DNA from: Haloferax massiliensis
GTDB taxonomy: Archaea; Halobacteriota; Halobacteria; Halobacteriales; Haloferacaceae
Reading direction: 5' to 3'
Length of the DNA: 64,000 bases
NCBI RefSeq assembly: GCF_001368915.1
Contig: NZ_CSTE01000002.1
Span: 30,558-94,557 of the forward strand
Shown here: in pieces, positions 41,284 to 49,135 of the stretch
How the letters are laid out: each line of letters begins with the position of its first letter
Position numbering within the stretch: the first letter of the stretch is position 1
The notes under the pieces: model-generated
Databases searched by the model: none
What the model saw: the letters and a program-made list of their open reading frames with translations, nothing else
What the model was told of the DNA's origin: nothing
Program-made: the position numbers and the translations under genes

Positions 41284-43200
41284 TCACCCTCGCCGGGACC
41301 AGAACCCGAAGTGCTCGACAACTCTCCAGAGGACGAACAGACCAGCCACCACCGCGACCGCGGTGACGAGTCCAATCCGGCAGTTCTGTCCACACAGTGG
41401 TCTCGGGGTGACGGAGATGCTCACCGTGTCTTCGTCGGTGAACCCCTCGGGGCCGACGACCTGCAGTCGGACGACGTGCGTCCCCGGTTCCTCGAACGAG
41501 CGTCTGGTCGTCGCGCCCGTCGCTTCGAACGAGCCGTCGCCGTCGAAATCCCAGTGATACTCGGCGATAGAGCCGTCTTCGTGGGTCGAACTCCGCCCGT
41601 CGAAGAACAGCTCATCGCCGACAGTCGCGCTGGTCCGGCTGACCTCGGCATCGGCTCGCGGCAGGCTCCGCACGGTGATGGTTCCCTCGTGGGTCGCCGT
41701 CGCCCCCTTGTCGTCGGTCACCGACAGCGAGATGGGGAACCTGCCGGTGCGGTTGAAACGGGTCGTCACCGTCCGACCGGTCATCTCAGGCTCGCCATCG
41801 CCGTCGAGGTCCCAGCTGTAGCGCTCGATAGAGCCGTCGTCGGTCGACGAGGAGGCGTCCAGCGTGACCGTCATCCCGACCGCGACCTTCGCCGGTGACT
41901 GGTCGTACCGCGGCGTTGGCGTCGGGTTCGGTTCGATTCGAATCTCTCGCCGCGCCGAGTCAGTCTCCCCCAGGTCGTCGACCACCTGAAGCGTGACCGT
42001 GACCGTCCCGGGCGTCTCGAACGCGTGCGTGACCGATTCACCCTCCGCGTCTATCTCGCCGTCGGAGTTCAGGTCCCACCGATAGGCGTCGATGCGGCCG
42101 TCGTCGGTCGTCGCGCTCGCGTCGAACCGTATGGGGTCGAGTTCCTTCGCCCGCGTTTCGTTCGGTTCGAACTCGGCGGTCGGCGGTTCGTTCGCAACGA
42201 CGACGATTTCTCGGCTCCTCGTCGTCGTGGCGCCGAATGCGTCCGTGGCGGTGACTGAGACGGTGTACGTCCCCGGCGTGTCATAACTGAGAAACACCGC
42301 TTCGCCCGTTCGGTCGACGCTCCCGTCACCGTCGACGTCCCACTCTATCGACCGGATGCCGTCGGGGTCCTCGACGGTCGGGAGAGCGATTTGAACACGC
42401 TGGCTCTCACGTATCGTCGAGAGAGACGGCATCGTCACGGTGGGGTTTTCGTTCTCTCGTACCACGACCTGCTGAGAGAGGGTCGCGTCCGCCCCGCGGT
42501 CGTCGACGACGGTGAGACGAACTGTGTATCGACCAGGGGCGTCGAACGAGTGTCGGGCCACCGGTCCCGAAGACTCGAACTCCGAGTCGTCGTCCAGGTC
42601 CCAGCGGTATTGGACGATGCGACCGCCACGGTCTGACGATGCGGACCCGTTGAACGTAATCGGTTGTGTGGCCTTCGGGTCTTGTGGGCTGATAGAGAAC
42701 TCCGGTGACGGCTTCGTGTTGGGTTCTCTGACGTCGATTTGGACGGTCTTCGTCCCGCCGCCACCCGAGTAGTCGAGCTCCCACGTTATCGTGTAGACAC
42801 CGCTTGCGCTCGGTGGAACCTTGAACTCCATCCACGGGTCGACCGACTCGCCGGCATCCAGGCCAGACCAATCCCAGTGTACCTTGTGAAACCACGCACC
42901 CGGTCCGGTCCACGACCCACCGTCATCGAATCGGTCGACCATCTCCCATTCATCCGGGAACCCCCCGTTCGACTCGGGAAACAAGAGATAAAACGTGGTG
43001 GACTCGTCCGAATCCCCGACGTTTTCGACACTGAAGCTAATTCGAACCGTGTCCCCTGCTTCGACGACGCTCTGTGAAACCCTCGCAGAGGCTTCCAACC
43101 GCGGACCCGTCGTCACGCTTTGCGACGAGACAGTCCCGGCCGCGAGAAACAGTATCAGTGCGAGCACCCCCAGTTTGTATACCGTCCTCCCCCCAACCAT
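41284..43200 (-). CDS. Secreted, membrane-anchored protein with five PKD-type repeats
   Basis: Cell-surface protein of 638 residues. A Sec signal (YKLGVLALILFLAAGTVSS) precedes a CARDB/DUF11-like beta domain (~35-155) with paired TITWELDYSGGGG strands. Five PKD-type Ig-like repeats follow, each with a WDxDxDG-like centre (WDLDDDSEF, WDVDGDGSV, WDLNSDGEI, WDLDGDGEP, WDFDGDGSF), then one C-terminal TM helix (~608-628) and a short basic tail. No PGF-CTERM archaeosortase signal is seen. The Asp-rich repeats are likely cation-binding. It heads an operon with two polytopic membrane proteins 3 bp downstream, consistent with a surface complex. Confidence 0.83.
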   Translation of the reverse strand: MVGGRTVYKLGVLALILFLAAGTVSSQSVTTGPRLEASARVSQSVVEAGDTVRISFSVENVGDSDESTTFYLLFPESNGGFPDEWEMVDRFDDGGSWTGPGAWFHKVHWDWSGLDAGESVDPWMEFKVPPSASGVYTITWELDYSGGGGTKTVQIDVREPNTKPSPEFSISPQDPKATQPITFNGSASSDRGGRIVQYRWDLDDDSEFESSGPVARHSFDAPGRYTVRLTVVDDRGADATLSQQVVVRENENPTVTMPSLSTIRESQRVQIALPTVEDPDGIRSIEWDVDGDGSVDRTGEAVFLSYDTPGTYTVSVTATDAFGATTTRSREIVVVANEPPTAEFEPNETRAKELDPIRFDASATTDDGRIDAYRWDLNSDGEIDAEGESVTHAFETPGTVTVTLQVVDDLGETDSARREIRIEPNPTPTPRYDQSPAKVAVGMTVTLDASSSTDDGSIERYSWDLDGDGEPEMTGRTVTTRFNRTGRFPISLSVTDDKGATATHEGTITVRSLPRADAEVSRTSATVGDELFFDGRSSTHEDGSIAEYHWDFDGDGSFEATGATTRRSFEEPGTHVVRLQVVGPEGFTDEDTVSISVTPRPLCGQNCRIGLVTAVAVVAGLFVLWRVVEHFGFWSRRG

Positions 43201-43425
43201 GAGCCCTGTTAACTATGCTCCCTGTCCTATTCAACCTCTTGGTTGTAAGACACCAAACGACGACATAAACGGCTTCAGGAGGGCTGAGGGCGCGTCTCTT
43301 GTGGTCTATTCTGTAGGACTGTAGTTCGGATACGAACCAGTTGACCCGGCGGAGAAGGTTTTGGATGTGCCTGCTGAACGGTTCGACCCGCGAGCGAGAC
43401 GAATCCGAACTCCCGAGAGCGACCG
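43201..43425. other. 225-bp spacer between the PKD operon and the flippase
   Basis: AT-richer spacer at the edge of the accessory block. It contains a plausible minus-strand TATA (GAATAGG, near 43227-43233) for the PKD operon. Nothing else is recognisable; I could not confirm a transposase remnant. Confidence 0.35.
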
Positions 43426-45060
43426 CTATCGGTCCCCGGGCGTTCCGGGACGCCGCTCGCCGAGGGCCGCGAGTATCGCCCGGCGATACCGCGCGGCCAG
43501 CGCCGTCGCCACGAGTCTGTCGCGGTCGTTGACGCCGAGTGCGACGAGCGCGACGACGTAGGTCACCGCACCCAGTATCGCACCGGCGACGGCGACGAGG
43601 ACGCCGGCCCCGGCCAGCGCCTCGCGGACGAGGAGCATGACGCCGGCCGCGGCGACGCCCGCGCCGAGGGGTTTGAGAAACGTCGCGTCGAAGGGCCACA
43701 GCCCCTCGAAGCGCCGCAGGAGGACGACCTGAACCGAGTTCTGGACGGCGATGGCGACGGCCGTCCCGAGCGCCGCGCCGGCGAGGCCGAACGCCCGGAC
43801 GAACGCGAACGTGAGGAGCGTGTTGAGGACGGCCAAGAGCCAGTCGAGCGCCATCCGGGCGTACTGGTGGTCGGTCATCATGAGCAACCACCCCGTCGCG
43901 CCGACGGCGCTGCCGACCAGCACGCCGCCGAGGTAGACCACGAGCGGGACGTATCCCGCCGCGAAGTTCGGGCCGAACGCGGAGAGAATCGACCGCCCGT
44001 ACACCGCGAGCACGGCGAGAATCGGAACGACGCAGGTGACGATGAGCCGCGTCACCGCCGAGTACACCGCGTTGAGCGTCTCCATCTCGTCGTCGGCGTA
44101 GAGCCCCGACGCGACCGGCGGCAGGAGCATGTTGAACGAGAGAAGCGGTATCCACGCCAGCGTCACCAACACGAGCACGACGTTGTAGACGCCCGCCGCC
44201 TTCGCGGTCAGGAGAAACCCAACGAGCATCACGTCGACGCGGTTCTGAAACACCTTGCCGAGGCTGCTCAGCGCGATGGGGGCCGAGTGGTTGTAGAACC
44301 GACGGGCCTCGGAACGGAGGCCGCCGACGGAGGGGCGGATGCCGCTCGCCGAGACGACCAACGGCGCGCCCAGCACCACGAGTCCGGCCATGCCGGCGAC
44401 GAACGCGGCGGCGACGCCGACCAGCGAGTAGCCGAGCGCCATCGCGGCCACGGCACCCACTAGCTTGACCGCCGGCCGGAGGACGCGATTGAAAAGCGCC
44501 TCGCCGCGGGCCGACTGCACCGCCCTGAGGACGCCGGCGTGAATCCGCACCAGTCCGACGAGGACGACGAGCGCCGCGAACAGGTGAATCGTCGGCGGGA
44601 ACTCGGGGTGCGACACCGTCGCGTCGTTGAGCCGCCCGCTCGTGAGCACCAATCCGCCTGCGAGTCCGAGGCCGACGGCGAGCGTCGTCAGATACGCCAG
44701 CCCCACGACCCGGCCCTGCCGGGCGGGGTCGTCGTCGTACGCGGAGAGGTACCGCTGGAGCGTCCCGACCGACCCGAAGTTGACGAGGCGGAACAGCAGT
44801 TGGGCGATTCGCCACGCGAACGCGTAGACGCCGTAGACGACCGGGCCGAACCCCTGTGCGAGGACGTACTCGGTCGCCGTCGTCAGCGCCCGCGGGAGCG
44901 ACTGCCCGCCGGAGGCGACGACCGCGCCGTGACCGATGGTCAACAGCGCCTCGCGTTCGTCGTCGGGGATGTCGCTGTCGAGAGTGTCGCTGTCGGGTGT
45001 GGGGACGGGTGCGGGAGCGCGGTCGTCGGGACCGCCGCCGTCGGGTGTATCGGAGGACAC
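43426..45060 (-). CDS. Polysaccharide-biosynthesis flippase (MVF/Wzx-like)
   Basis: Lipid-linked oligosaccharide flippase candidate, 544 residues, 12-14 TM helices. An acidic Pro/Asp-rich cytosolic N-terminus of ~35 residues precedes the first helix (GHGAVVASGG). Typical features of the MOP/Wzx superfamily are the YGVYAFAWRIAQLLFRLVNFG segment near residue 75 (in two pieces), PRxxY-like loops, and RRFYNHSAPIALSSLGKVFQNRVDVMLVG in the middle. No glycosyltransferases are nearby, so the cargo (N-glycan precursor or exopolysaccharide unit) is unknown. A TATA-like TTATTTT on the minus strand (45090-45097) gives it a separate promoter. Confidence 0.85.
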   Translation of the reverse strand: MSSDTPDGGGPDDRAPAPVPTPDSDTLDSDIPDDEREALLTIGHGAVVASGGQSLPRALTTATEYVLAQGFGPVVYGVYAFAWRIAQLLFRLVNFGSVGTLQRYLSAYDDDPARQGRVVGLAYLTTLAVGLGLAGGLVLTSGRLNDATVSHPEFPPTIHLFAALVVLVGLVRIHAGVLRAVQSARGEALFNRVLRPAVKLVGAVAAMALGYSLVGVAAAFVAGMAGLVVLGAPLVVSASGIRPSVGGLRSEARRFYNHSAPIALSSLGKVFQNRVDVMLVGFLLTAKAAGVYNVVLVLVTLAWIPLLSFNMLLPPVASGLYADDEMETLNAVYSAVTRLIVTCVVPILAVLAVYGRSILSAFGPNFAAGYVPLVVYLGGVLVGSAVGATGWLLMMTDHQYARMALDWLLAVLNTLLTFAFVRAFGLAGAALGTAVAIAVQNSVQVVLLRRFEGLWPFDATFLKPLGAGVAAAGVMLLVREALAGAGVLVAVAGAILGAVTYVVALVALGVNDRDRLVATALAARYRRAILAALGERRPGTPGDR

Positions 45061-45141
45061 GGTCGCGTCTCTGTCGCTTGTCGGGGTCGAAAATAAGTCG
45101 CGTGATTCGCCCGCGAGCCGCCGTCGGACTCGGCGGCGCGG

Positions 45142-45445
45142 TCACTCCCAGTCGGGCCAGCCGACTGCGCCACAGGCGCGTTGCGAGGCTCGTGAGCGGC
45201 CGTCGGGGACGGCCGTCGGCGGGGTCGGCCGCCGGGGCGGAGTCGTCTCCGCGGTCGTCGGGTGGCGTCTCCTCGCGGGGCGAGAGGAACGCGGTCCCGA
45301 CGCCGACGACGAAGCCGACGAGTCCGACGACGAGCGAGTGCGGGGCCGCGGCCCCGTTGAGCGCGGCGGCTATCGCCACGAGGCCGACGAGTTTCGAGCC
45401 GCCGTCGACGAGGCGGAACGCGCGGGGGGAGAGTGGAACGTTCAT
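45142..45445 (-). pseudogene. Small membrane protein of the cytochrome bc cluster, apparent frameshift near its 3' end
   Basis: The ATG at 45445 opens a clear protein (MNVPLSPRAFRLVDGGSKLVG) with two hydrophobic helices (~18-33 and 37-55) and an acidic linker SPREETPPDDRGDD. In this frame there is no stop for another two kilobases, running antigenically meaningless through the flippase gene. One base over, a frame ends VGWPDWE then TGA at 45142, a very haloarchaeal-looking terminus. A one-base insertion (or two-base loss) in the C-rich stretch between about 45150 and 45300 would explain this. It is last in the bc cluster, 37 bp after the cytochrome b stop. Function unknown. Confidence 0.5.
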
Positions 45446-45482
45446 AGTCGAAGTCGAGTTCGGTGAGTCGGGGTCTGTGCGG

Positions 45483-46907
45483 TCAGCCGGCGGTCCCGAG
45501 GCGGCGCTTGCGGCGTTTGAGGAGCCAGTAGACGACCGCGAAGTCGAAAACCGGCATCCCCACGGTCAGCGCGACGAGCCACGGGTAGAGAACGGCGTCG
45601 GAGACGCCGAGCACGGCGGCGACGGTGGCCCGCATCCCGTCGATAGAGAGGACGATGATGAGCATGACGGCCGCGACGCCGAGGGCCGTCTGGAGCGGTC
45701 GGTCGAGCGGGTCGGCGGTGAAGTGGACCGGGTGTTCGGGGTTGTCGAGGAGCGGCCAGAGCATCATCACGCCGATGATGAGCGAGGGGACGACGACGCC
45801 GCCGGCGAACCGGCCCCACTCGCCGAGCCACGAGGGCACCATCTTCAGCGAGCCGAACACCCACATGAAGAACCAGTCCGGGCCGACGTGCGAGGGCGTC
45901 GACGTGGGCGTCGCCGGGCCGATGGCGGCGATGCGCTGGACCGGGAAGAAGCCGGCGAGGAAGGCGACGGTCGCGGCCGTCAGGAGGAAGACGATGGTCG
46001 AGACGAGGAACTGCTGGGGGAAAAGCGGCATTCCGACGACGACGCTGTCGTCATCGTCGTCGGGGCGGCCCTCGCCGCGGGAGCTCGGCGCGTGTTCGGT
46101 GTGTTTCTGCCGCATCAACACGGCCATGTGGAGGGCGATAGCGCCGACCAGCGCGGCCGGGATGAGAAAGACGTGGAGGAAGAACATCCGCGGGATGACC
46201 TGGTCGGCCCCGGCCGGGAACGCCCCGCCGAAGACGAGCGACTGCAGGAACGACCCGACGACCGGAATCGTGCCGGTCATCTGGAAGCCGATGGTCGTCG
46301 CGGTCTTGCTGAAGTTGTCGTAGGGGAGCGCGTAGCCGAAAAAGCCCTCCACGAGGGCGAAAAGCAGCAGCGTGCTCCCGATGAACCAGTTCGGCTCGTG
46401 GGGGTTGCGGTACGCGCCCGTGAAGAAGACGCGGAACATGTGCAGGGCGATGGCGGCGATGAAGATGTACGCCGCCCAGTGGTGCATCATGCGCGCGAAC
46501 ATCCCGAAGGTGGTGTCGTAGGTGATGTGCAGGACGCTCGCGAACGCCGCGGGGACCTCCGTGCCGGCGTACTGGAGCGCGTTGCCCTCGTAGGTGACGG
46601 CGTTGACCGCCGGATTGTACAGGAGGCCGAGGAACGTCCCCGTCAGGCCGAGGATGACGAAGGTGAAAAGCGCGATTTCGCCGAGGAGGAACGAGCCGTA
46701 GTTGTCCTCCGGGAACGCCTTGCCGAGGAGCGTGTGGTCCAGTTCGAGCCGCTGGTCCAGCCAGTCGAACAGGGCGTTTCTCGGGTACGCCTCGTGGGTC
46801 CGGACCGTCAGGTCGGTCCCCGGCAGGTCGCCGCCCGCCTCGCCGCCGTCCGGCCGCGCGTCGGGTCGGTCGTCGCCGGAGCCGTCGTCAGGTGCTGTCC
46901 CCGTCAT
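45483..46907 (-). CDS. Cytochrome b of the bc-type quinol oxidase complex
   Basis: Membrane di-heme subunit that oxidises menaquinol and passes electrons to the Rieske protein. The 474 residues fuse the cytochrome b6-like N-terminal part and the subunit IV-like C-terminal part. Heme ligand pairs appear in ARMMHHWAAYIF / IALHMFRVFF and in FFLHVFLIP / IALHMAVL. The quinol-site PEWY motif is represented by GPDWFFMW near residue 315, with Asp for Glu. An Asp-rich loop near 275 and a ~45-residue acidic N-terminus are haloarchaeal features. It starts one base after the Rieske stop. Confidence 0.93.
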   Translation of the reverse strand: MTGTAPDDGSGDDRPDARPDGGEAGGDLPGTDLTVRTHEAYPRNALFDWLDQRLELDHTLLGKAFPEDNYGSFLLGEIALFTFVILGLTGTFLGLLYNPAVNAVTYEGNALQYAGTEVPAAFASVLHITYDTTFGMFARMMHHWAAYIFIAAIALHMFRVFFTGAYRNPHEPNWFIGSTLLLFALVEGFFGYALPYDNFSKTATTIGFQMTGTIPVVGSFLQSLVFGGAFPAGADQVIPRMFFLHVFLIPAALVGAIALHMAVLMRQKHTEHAPSSRGEGRPDDDDDSVVVGMPLFPQQFLVSTIVFLLTAATVAFLAGFFPVQRIAAIGPATPTSTPSHVGPDWFFMWVFGSLKMVPSWLGEWGRFAGGVVVPSLIIGVMMLWPLLDNPEHPVHFTADPLDRPLQTALGVAAVMLIIVLSIDGMRATVAAVLGVSDAVLYPWLVALTVGMPVFDFAVVYWLLKRRKRRLGTAG

Positions 46908-46908
46908 C

Positions 46909-47544
46909 TCACTCCTCCGTCCCGATCGGTCCCTCGAACGGCCCCGTCGCGAGGAGGAGCGTCCCGTCCTCGTCGTCGGCGATGCCGAGGGGGAGCTGCG
47001 GGAGCGCCCGCGAGGCCGGGCCGCCGGTCACGGACGCGCCCTTCGTGGGGTCGTAGAGGCTTCCGTGACAGGGACACCGGAGCTCCGAGTCCTGTTCGCC
47101 CGCGACGAGACAGCCCTCGTGGGTGCAGACCTTCGAGTAGGCCACGTAGCCCTTGGCCGTCCCCTCGATGTTCGTCGGCGACTCGTACTCGTCTTCGGGG
47201 AACCGAAGCAGGAGCGTGGTCGCGCGCTTCGTGACGAGCGCCCCGCCGCCTTCCTTCTCCGGGAAGACGTCCATCTTGTCGAACTCGTCGGTCGAGAGCG
47301 CGTCGGCGGCGGTCAGGGGGTTGCCGTCCCTGTCGACGAGGCGCGTGCCCTCGACGTAGAGCGTCTCGCTTCCGGTGTCGAGACTGCCGGGGAGGCCCGC
47401 GGCGTAGCCGATACCGAAGCTTCCGATGGCGGCCGCGCCGCCGATGCCGGCGAGGAGCTTCGCCATGTTTCGCCGCGTCAGTTCGTCGTCTGTCTGCGGG
47501 ATGTCCGAGCGGTCTGTGTCGGTGTCGTTGGTGCGTTTGCGCAT
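46909..47544 (-). CDS. Rieske iron-sulfur subunit of the bc complex
   Basis: 211-residue Rieske protein, exported and anchored. An N-terminal Tat-like TRRNMAKLLAGIGGAAAIGSF (residues 23-43, in two pieces) acts as an uncleaved signal-anchor. Cluster boxes are CTHEGC (C140, H142) and CPCHGS (C157, H160), with the disulfide cysteines C145 and C159, so it is a complete high-potential type. A GPASRALPQLPL Pro-loop follows. Operon order is 199-aa membrane protein, Rieske, cytochrome b, with 15 and 1 bp spacers. Confidence 0.93.
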   Translation of the reverse strand: MRKRTNDTDTDRSDIPQTDDELTRRNMAKLLAGIGGAAAIGSFGIGYAAGLPGSLDTGSETLYVEGTRLVDRDGNPLTAADALSTDEFDKMDVFPEKEGGGALVTKRATTLLLRFPEDEYESPTNIEGTAKGYVAYSKVCTHEGCLVAGEQDSELRCPCHGSLYDPTKGASVTGGPASRALPQLPLGIADDEDGTLLLATGPFEGPIGTEE

Positions 47545-47559
47545 GGTCTGTGCGGTTGG

Positions 47560-48159
47560 TCAGTGGTCTCTGGTCTCTGCGACGGTGATGCTCGGGACGA
47601 AGTACGCCGTGTACGCGAGGACGGTCAGCGCGAGCGAGAGGAACAGCATCCCGGCGTAGGTGCCGAGGAACTGCGTCCGCGCCGGGCCGAGCCCCTCCAG
47701 CGTGAGGAGGGCGGCGAACGACACGTCCACCCACGAGAGGAGCGCCACGACGAGCAGTCCGGTCCGCGACGACACGGCCGGGACGTAGTCGAGGATGCGC
47801 CGGGACTCCGTCTCCATGTACGGCGGGACGGAGACGGTCGCGCGGCCGCCGTCGGCGACGACGGAGTCGTCGAGGTGGCTGATGCGGTCGAGGAACCGTT
47901 TCGTCCCGACCATCACGCCGACCATCCCGAGGAGCGCGACCCACGCGACGACGCCGGCCTGATTGACGCCGACTTCGACCGGCCCGGGGAGGTAGCCGCT
48001 CGCGGGCTGGAGGTCGGACGAGGTGTTGACGGCGACCGGCTCCGCGCCGGTGCCGACGCCGATACCCCCGCCTTCGGTCCCGCTCGTCAGCGCGACGTAC
48101 CACATCGGGAGCAGTACGACCGCGATGAGGAGCAGGATGACTGCGGTCTCACGTCGCAT
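47560..48159 (-). CDS. Membrane protein heading the cytochrome bc operon
   Basis: 199-residue protein with four TM helices (~5-24, 68-88, 132-152, 165-190). An external Gly/Pro loop (~25-65) and a soluble segment (SVVADGGRATVSVPPYMETESRR in part, ~98-125) separate them. It has no heme-binding CxxCH and no Cys, so it is not a cytochrome. It is always-looking first gene of this operon, 15 bp before the Rieske start; it probably assembles with or stabilises the bc complex. I recall such proteins beside bc genes in other haloarchaea, but no function. Confidence 0.75.
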   Translation of the reverse strand: MRRETAVILLLIAVVLLPMWYVALTSGTEGGGIGVGTGAEPVAVNTSSDLQPASGYLPGPVEVGVNQAGVVAWVALLGMVGVMVGTKRFLDRISHLDDSVVADGGRATVSVPPYMETESRRILDYVPAVSSRTGLLVVALLSWVDVSFAALLTLEGLGPARTQFLGTYAGMLFLSLALTVLAYTAYFVPSITVAETRDH

Positions 48160-48429
48160 CGGTTCTCACCGCCGAACGTCGGGTCGGGTTCACCACGAAT
48201 TTCATGAATGTACCAATAGTTTTACGTAATTGTTGATGCCGGATTAGCGCTCCCGCGGCCGCGGCGGCGACCGTGGGTTCGCGGGAGCGACGATGCCACG
48301 TAAGCGTTCAGACGAGCGGTTATCTGTTTTTCTGTTTCGGGATGTTCGGGAATCAACAGAACTACAAGATAGTAGACGAACGGTCACGTAGTCGGCCGTA
48401 TCAGCGGTAATTCAAACTTGAAATCCATT
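48160..48429. promoter_or_regulatory. Divergent promoter region, bc operon / halocyanin
   Basis: 270 bp, clearly AT-richer than its surroundings. On the minus strand AAAACTATTGG (near 48217-48227) could be the bc operon TATA with a leader of about 35 nt. On the plus strand TAATTCAA (48408-48415) lies 15-22 bp before the halocyanin ATG. A TGTT...AACA pair flanks CGGGAATC near 48340-48356. Shared control of the electron carrier and its donor complex is suggested. Confidence 0.4.
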
Positions 48430-49116
48430 ATGAACAGACGAACGTTCATGAAAAATATTGCGGGTGGAATCGCCGTTCTCGGGGCGTCGACGGGCGTCAC
48501 CGGGGCGTCGGGCGGGAATTCGACCGCCGGTTCCGACGGGGGTACAGACGCCGGCGGCGGTTCGGGCGGCGGCGGCTCGGCCACCCATACTATCCAGATG
48601 GTGACAGAAGACGGGGAGTACTATTTCGACCCCGTCGGACTGCACGTCGACCCCGGCGACACCGTCGAGTGGGTCATCGAAAGCGGGGACCACTCCGCGA
48701 CGGCCTACGCCGAGTCGAATCAGGCCGAGGGGCGCATCCCGGCGGACGCGTCCGGTTTCGACAGCGGCCTCCTTGAGGAATCTGGTGCGAGCTTTTCGTA
48801 CACCTTCGAGGTTGAGGGCACCTACGACTACTTCTGTAGCCCGCACAAACAGCTCGGGATGGTCGGTCGGGTCGTCTGCGGCGAGCCCGGCGGCCCGGCC
48901 GAGGAGGGCGCGATTCCGAACGAACCGGGGTCAGGTCTCATGCCCGGGTCGGCGGACATCGTCGAGGCGGGGTCGCTGTCGTACCCCTACGTGCCGAGCG
49001 GCGGGTCCTCGGGGTCGCTCCCGTGGCAGTTCTGGGCCGCAATGGGCGGTCTCGGGACCGCTGTCGTCGCGATGGTCTCCAAGTACGACCGGGCGTCGGG
49101 CCGCTACAGCGAGTAG
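48430..49116 (+). CDS. Halocyanin (type I blue copper protein) with C-terminal membrane anchor
   Basis: Membrane-bound electron carrier of 228 residues. The Tat-like signal NRRTFMKNIAGGIAVLG (2-18) is followed by a Gly/Ser linker and a plastocyanin domain (~52-150). Copper ligands are H88 (GDHSATAY), C136 and H139 (FCSPHKQLGM) and M144, all present. Unusually it ends in a second linker and a TM helix (LPWQFWAAMGGLGTAVVAMV, ~198-218), giving a C-terminal tether. The ATG at 48430 is used rather than the TTG four codons upstream. Divergent from the bc operon, it is the natural acceptor of that complex. Confidence 0.88.
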   Translation: MNRRTFMKNIAGGIAVLGASTGVTGASGGNSTAGSDGGTDAGGGSGGGGSATHTIQMVTEDGEYYFDPVGLHVDPGDTVEWVIESGDHSATAYAESNQAEGRIPADASGFDSGLLEESGASFSYTFEVEGTYDYFCSPHKQLGMVGRVVCGEPGGPAEEGAIPNEPGSGLMPGSADIVEAGSLSYPYVPSGGSSGSLPWQFWAAMGGLGTAVVAMVSKYDRASGRYSE

Positions 49117-49135
49117 GGCCGCGACGACCCCCCCG

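Noticed and set aside
43201-43425. Suspected insertion-sequence remnant beside the PKD operon
   Set aside because: I found no inverted terminal repeat, target duplication or transposase motif I could defend.
43037-45060. Extension of the 45445 frame through the flippase gene
   Set aside because: The sequence past ~100 codons is Arg-rich read-through of the flippase in another frame, not a fusion protein.
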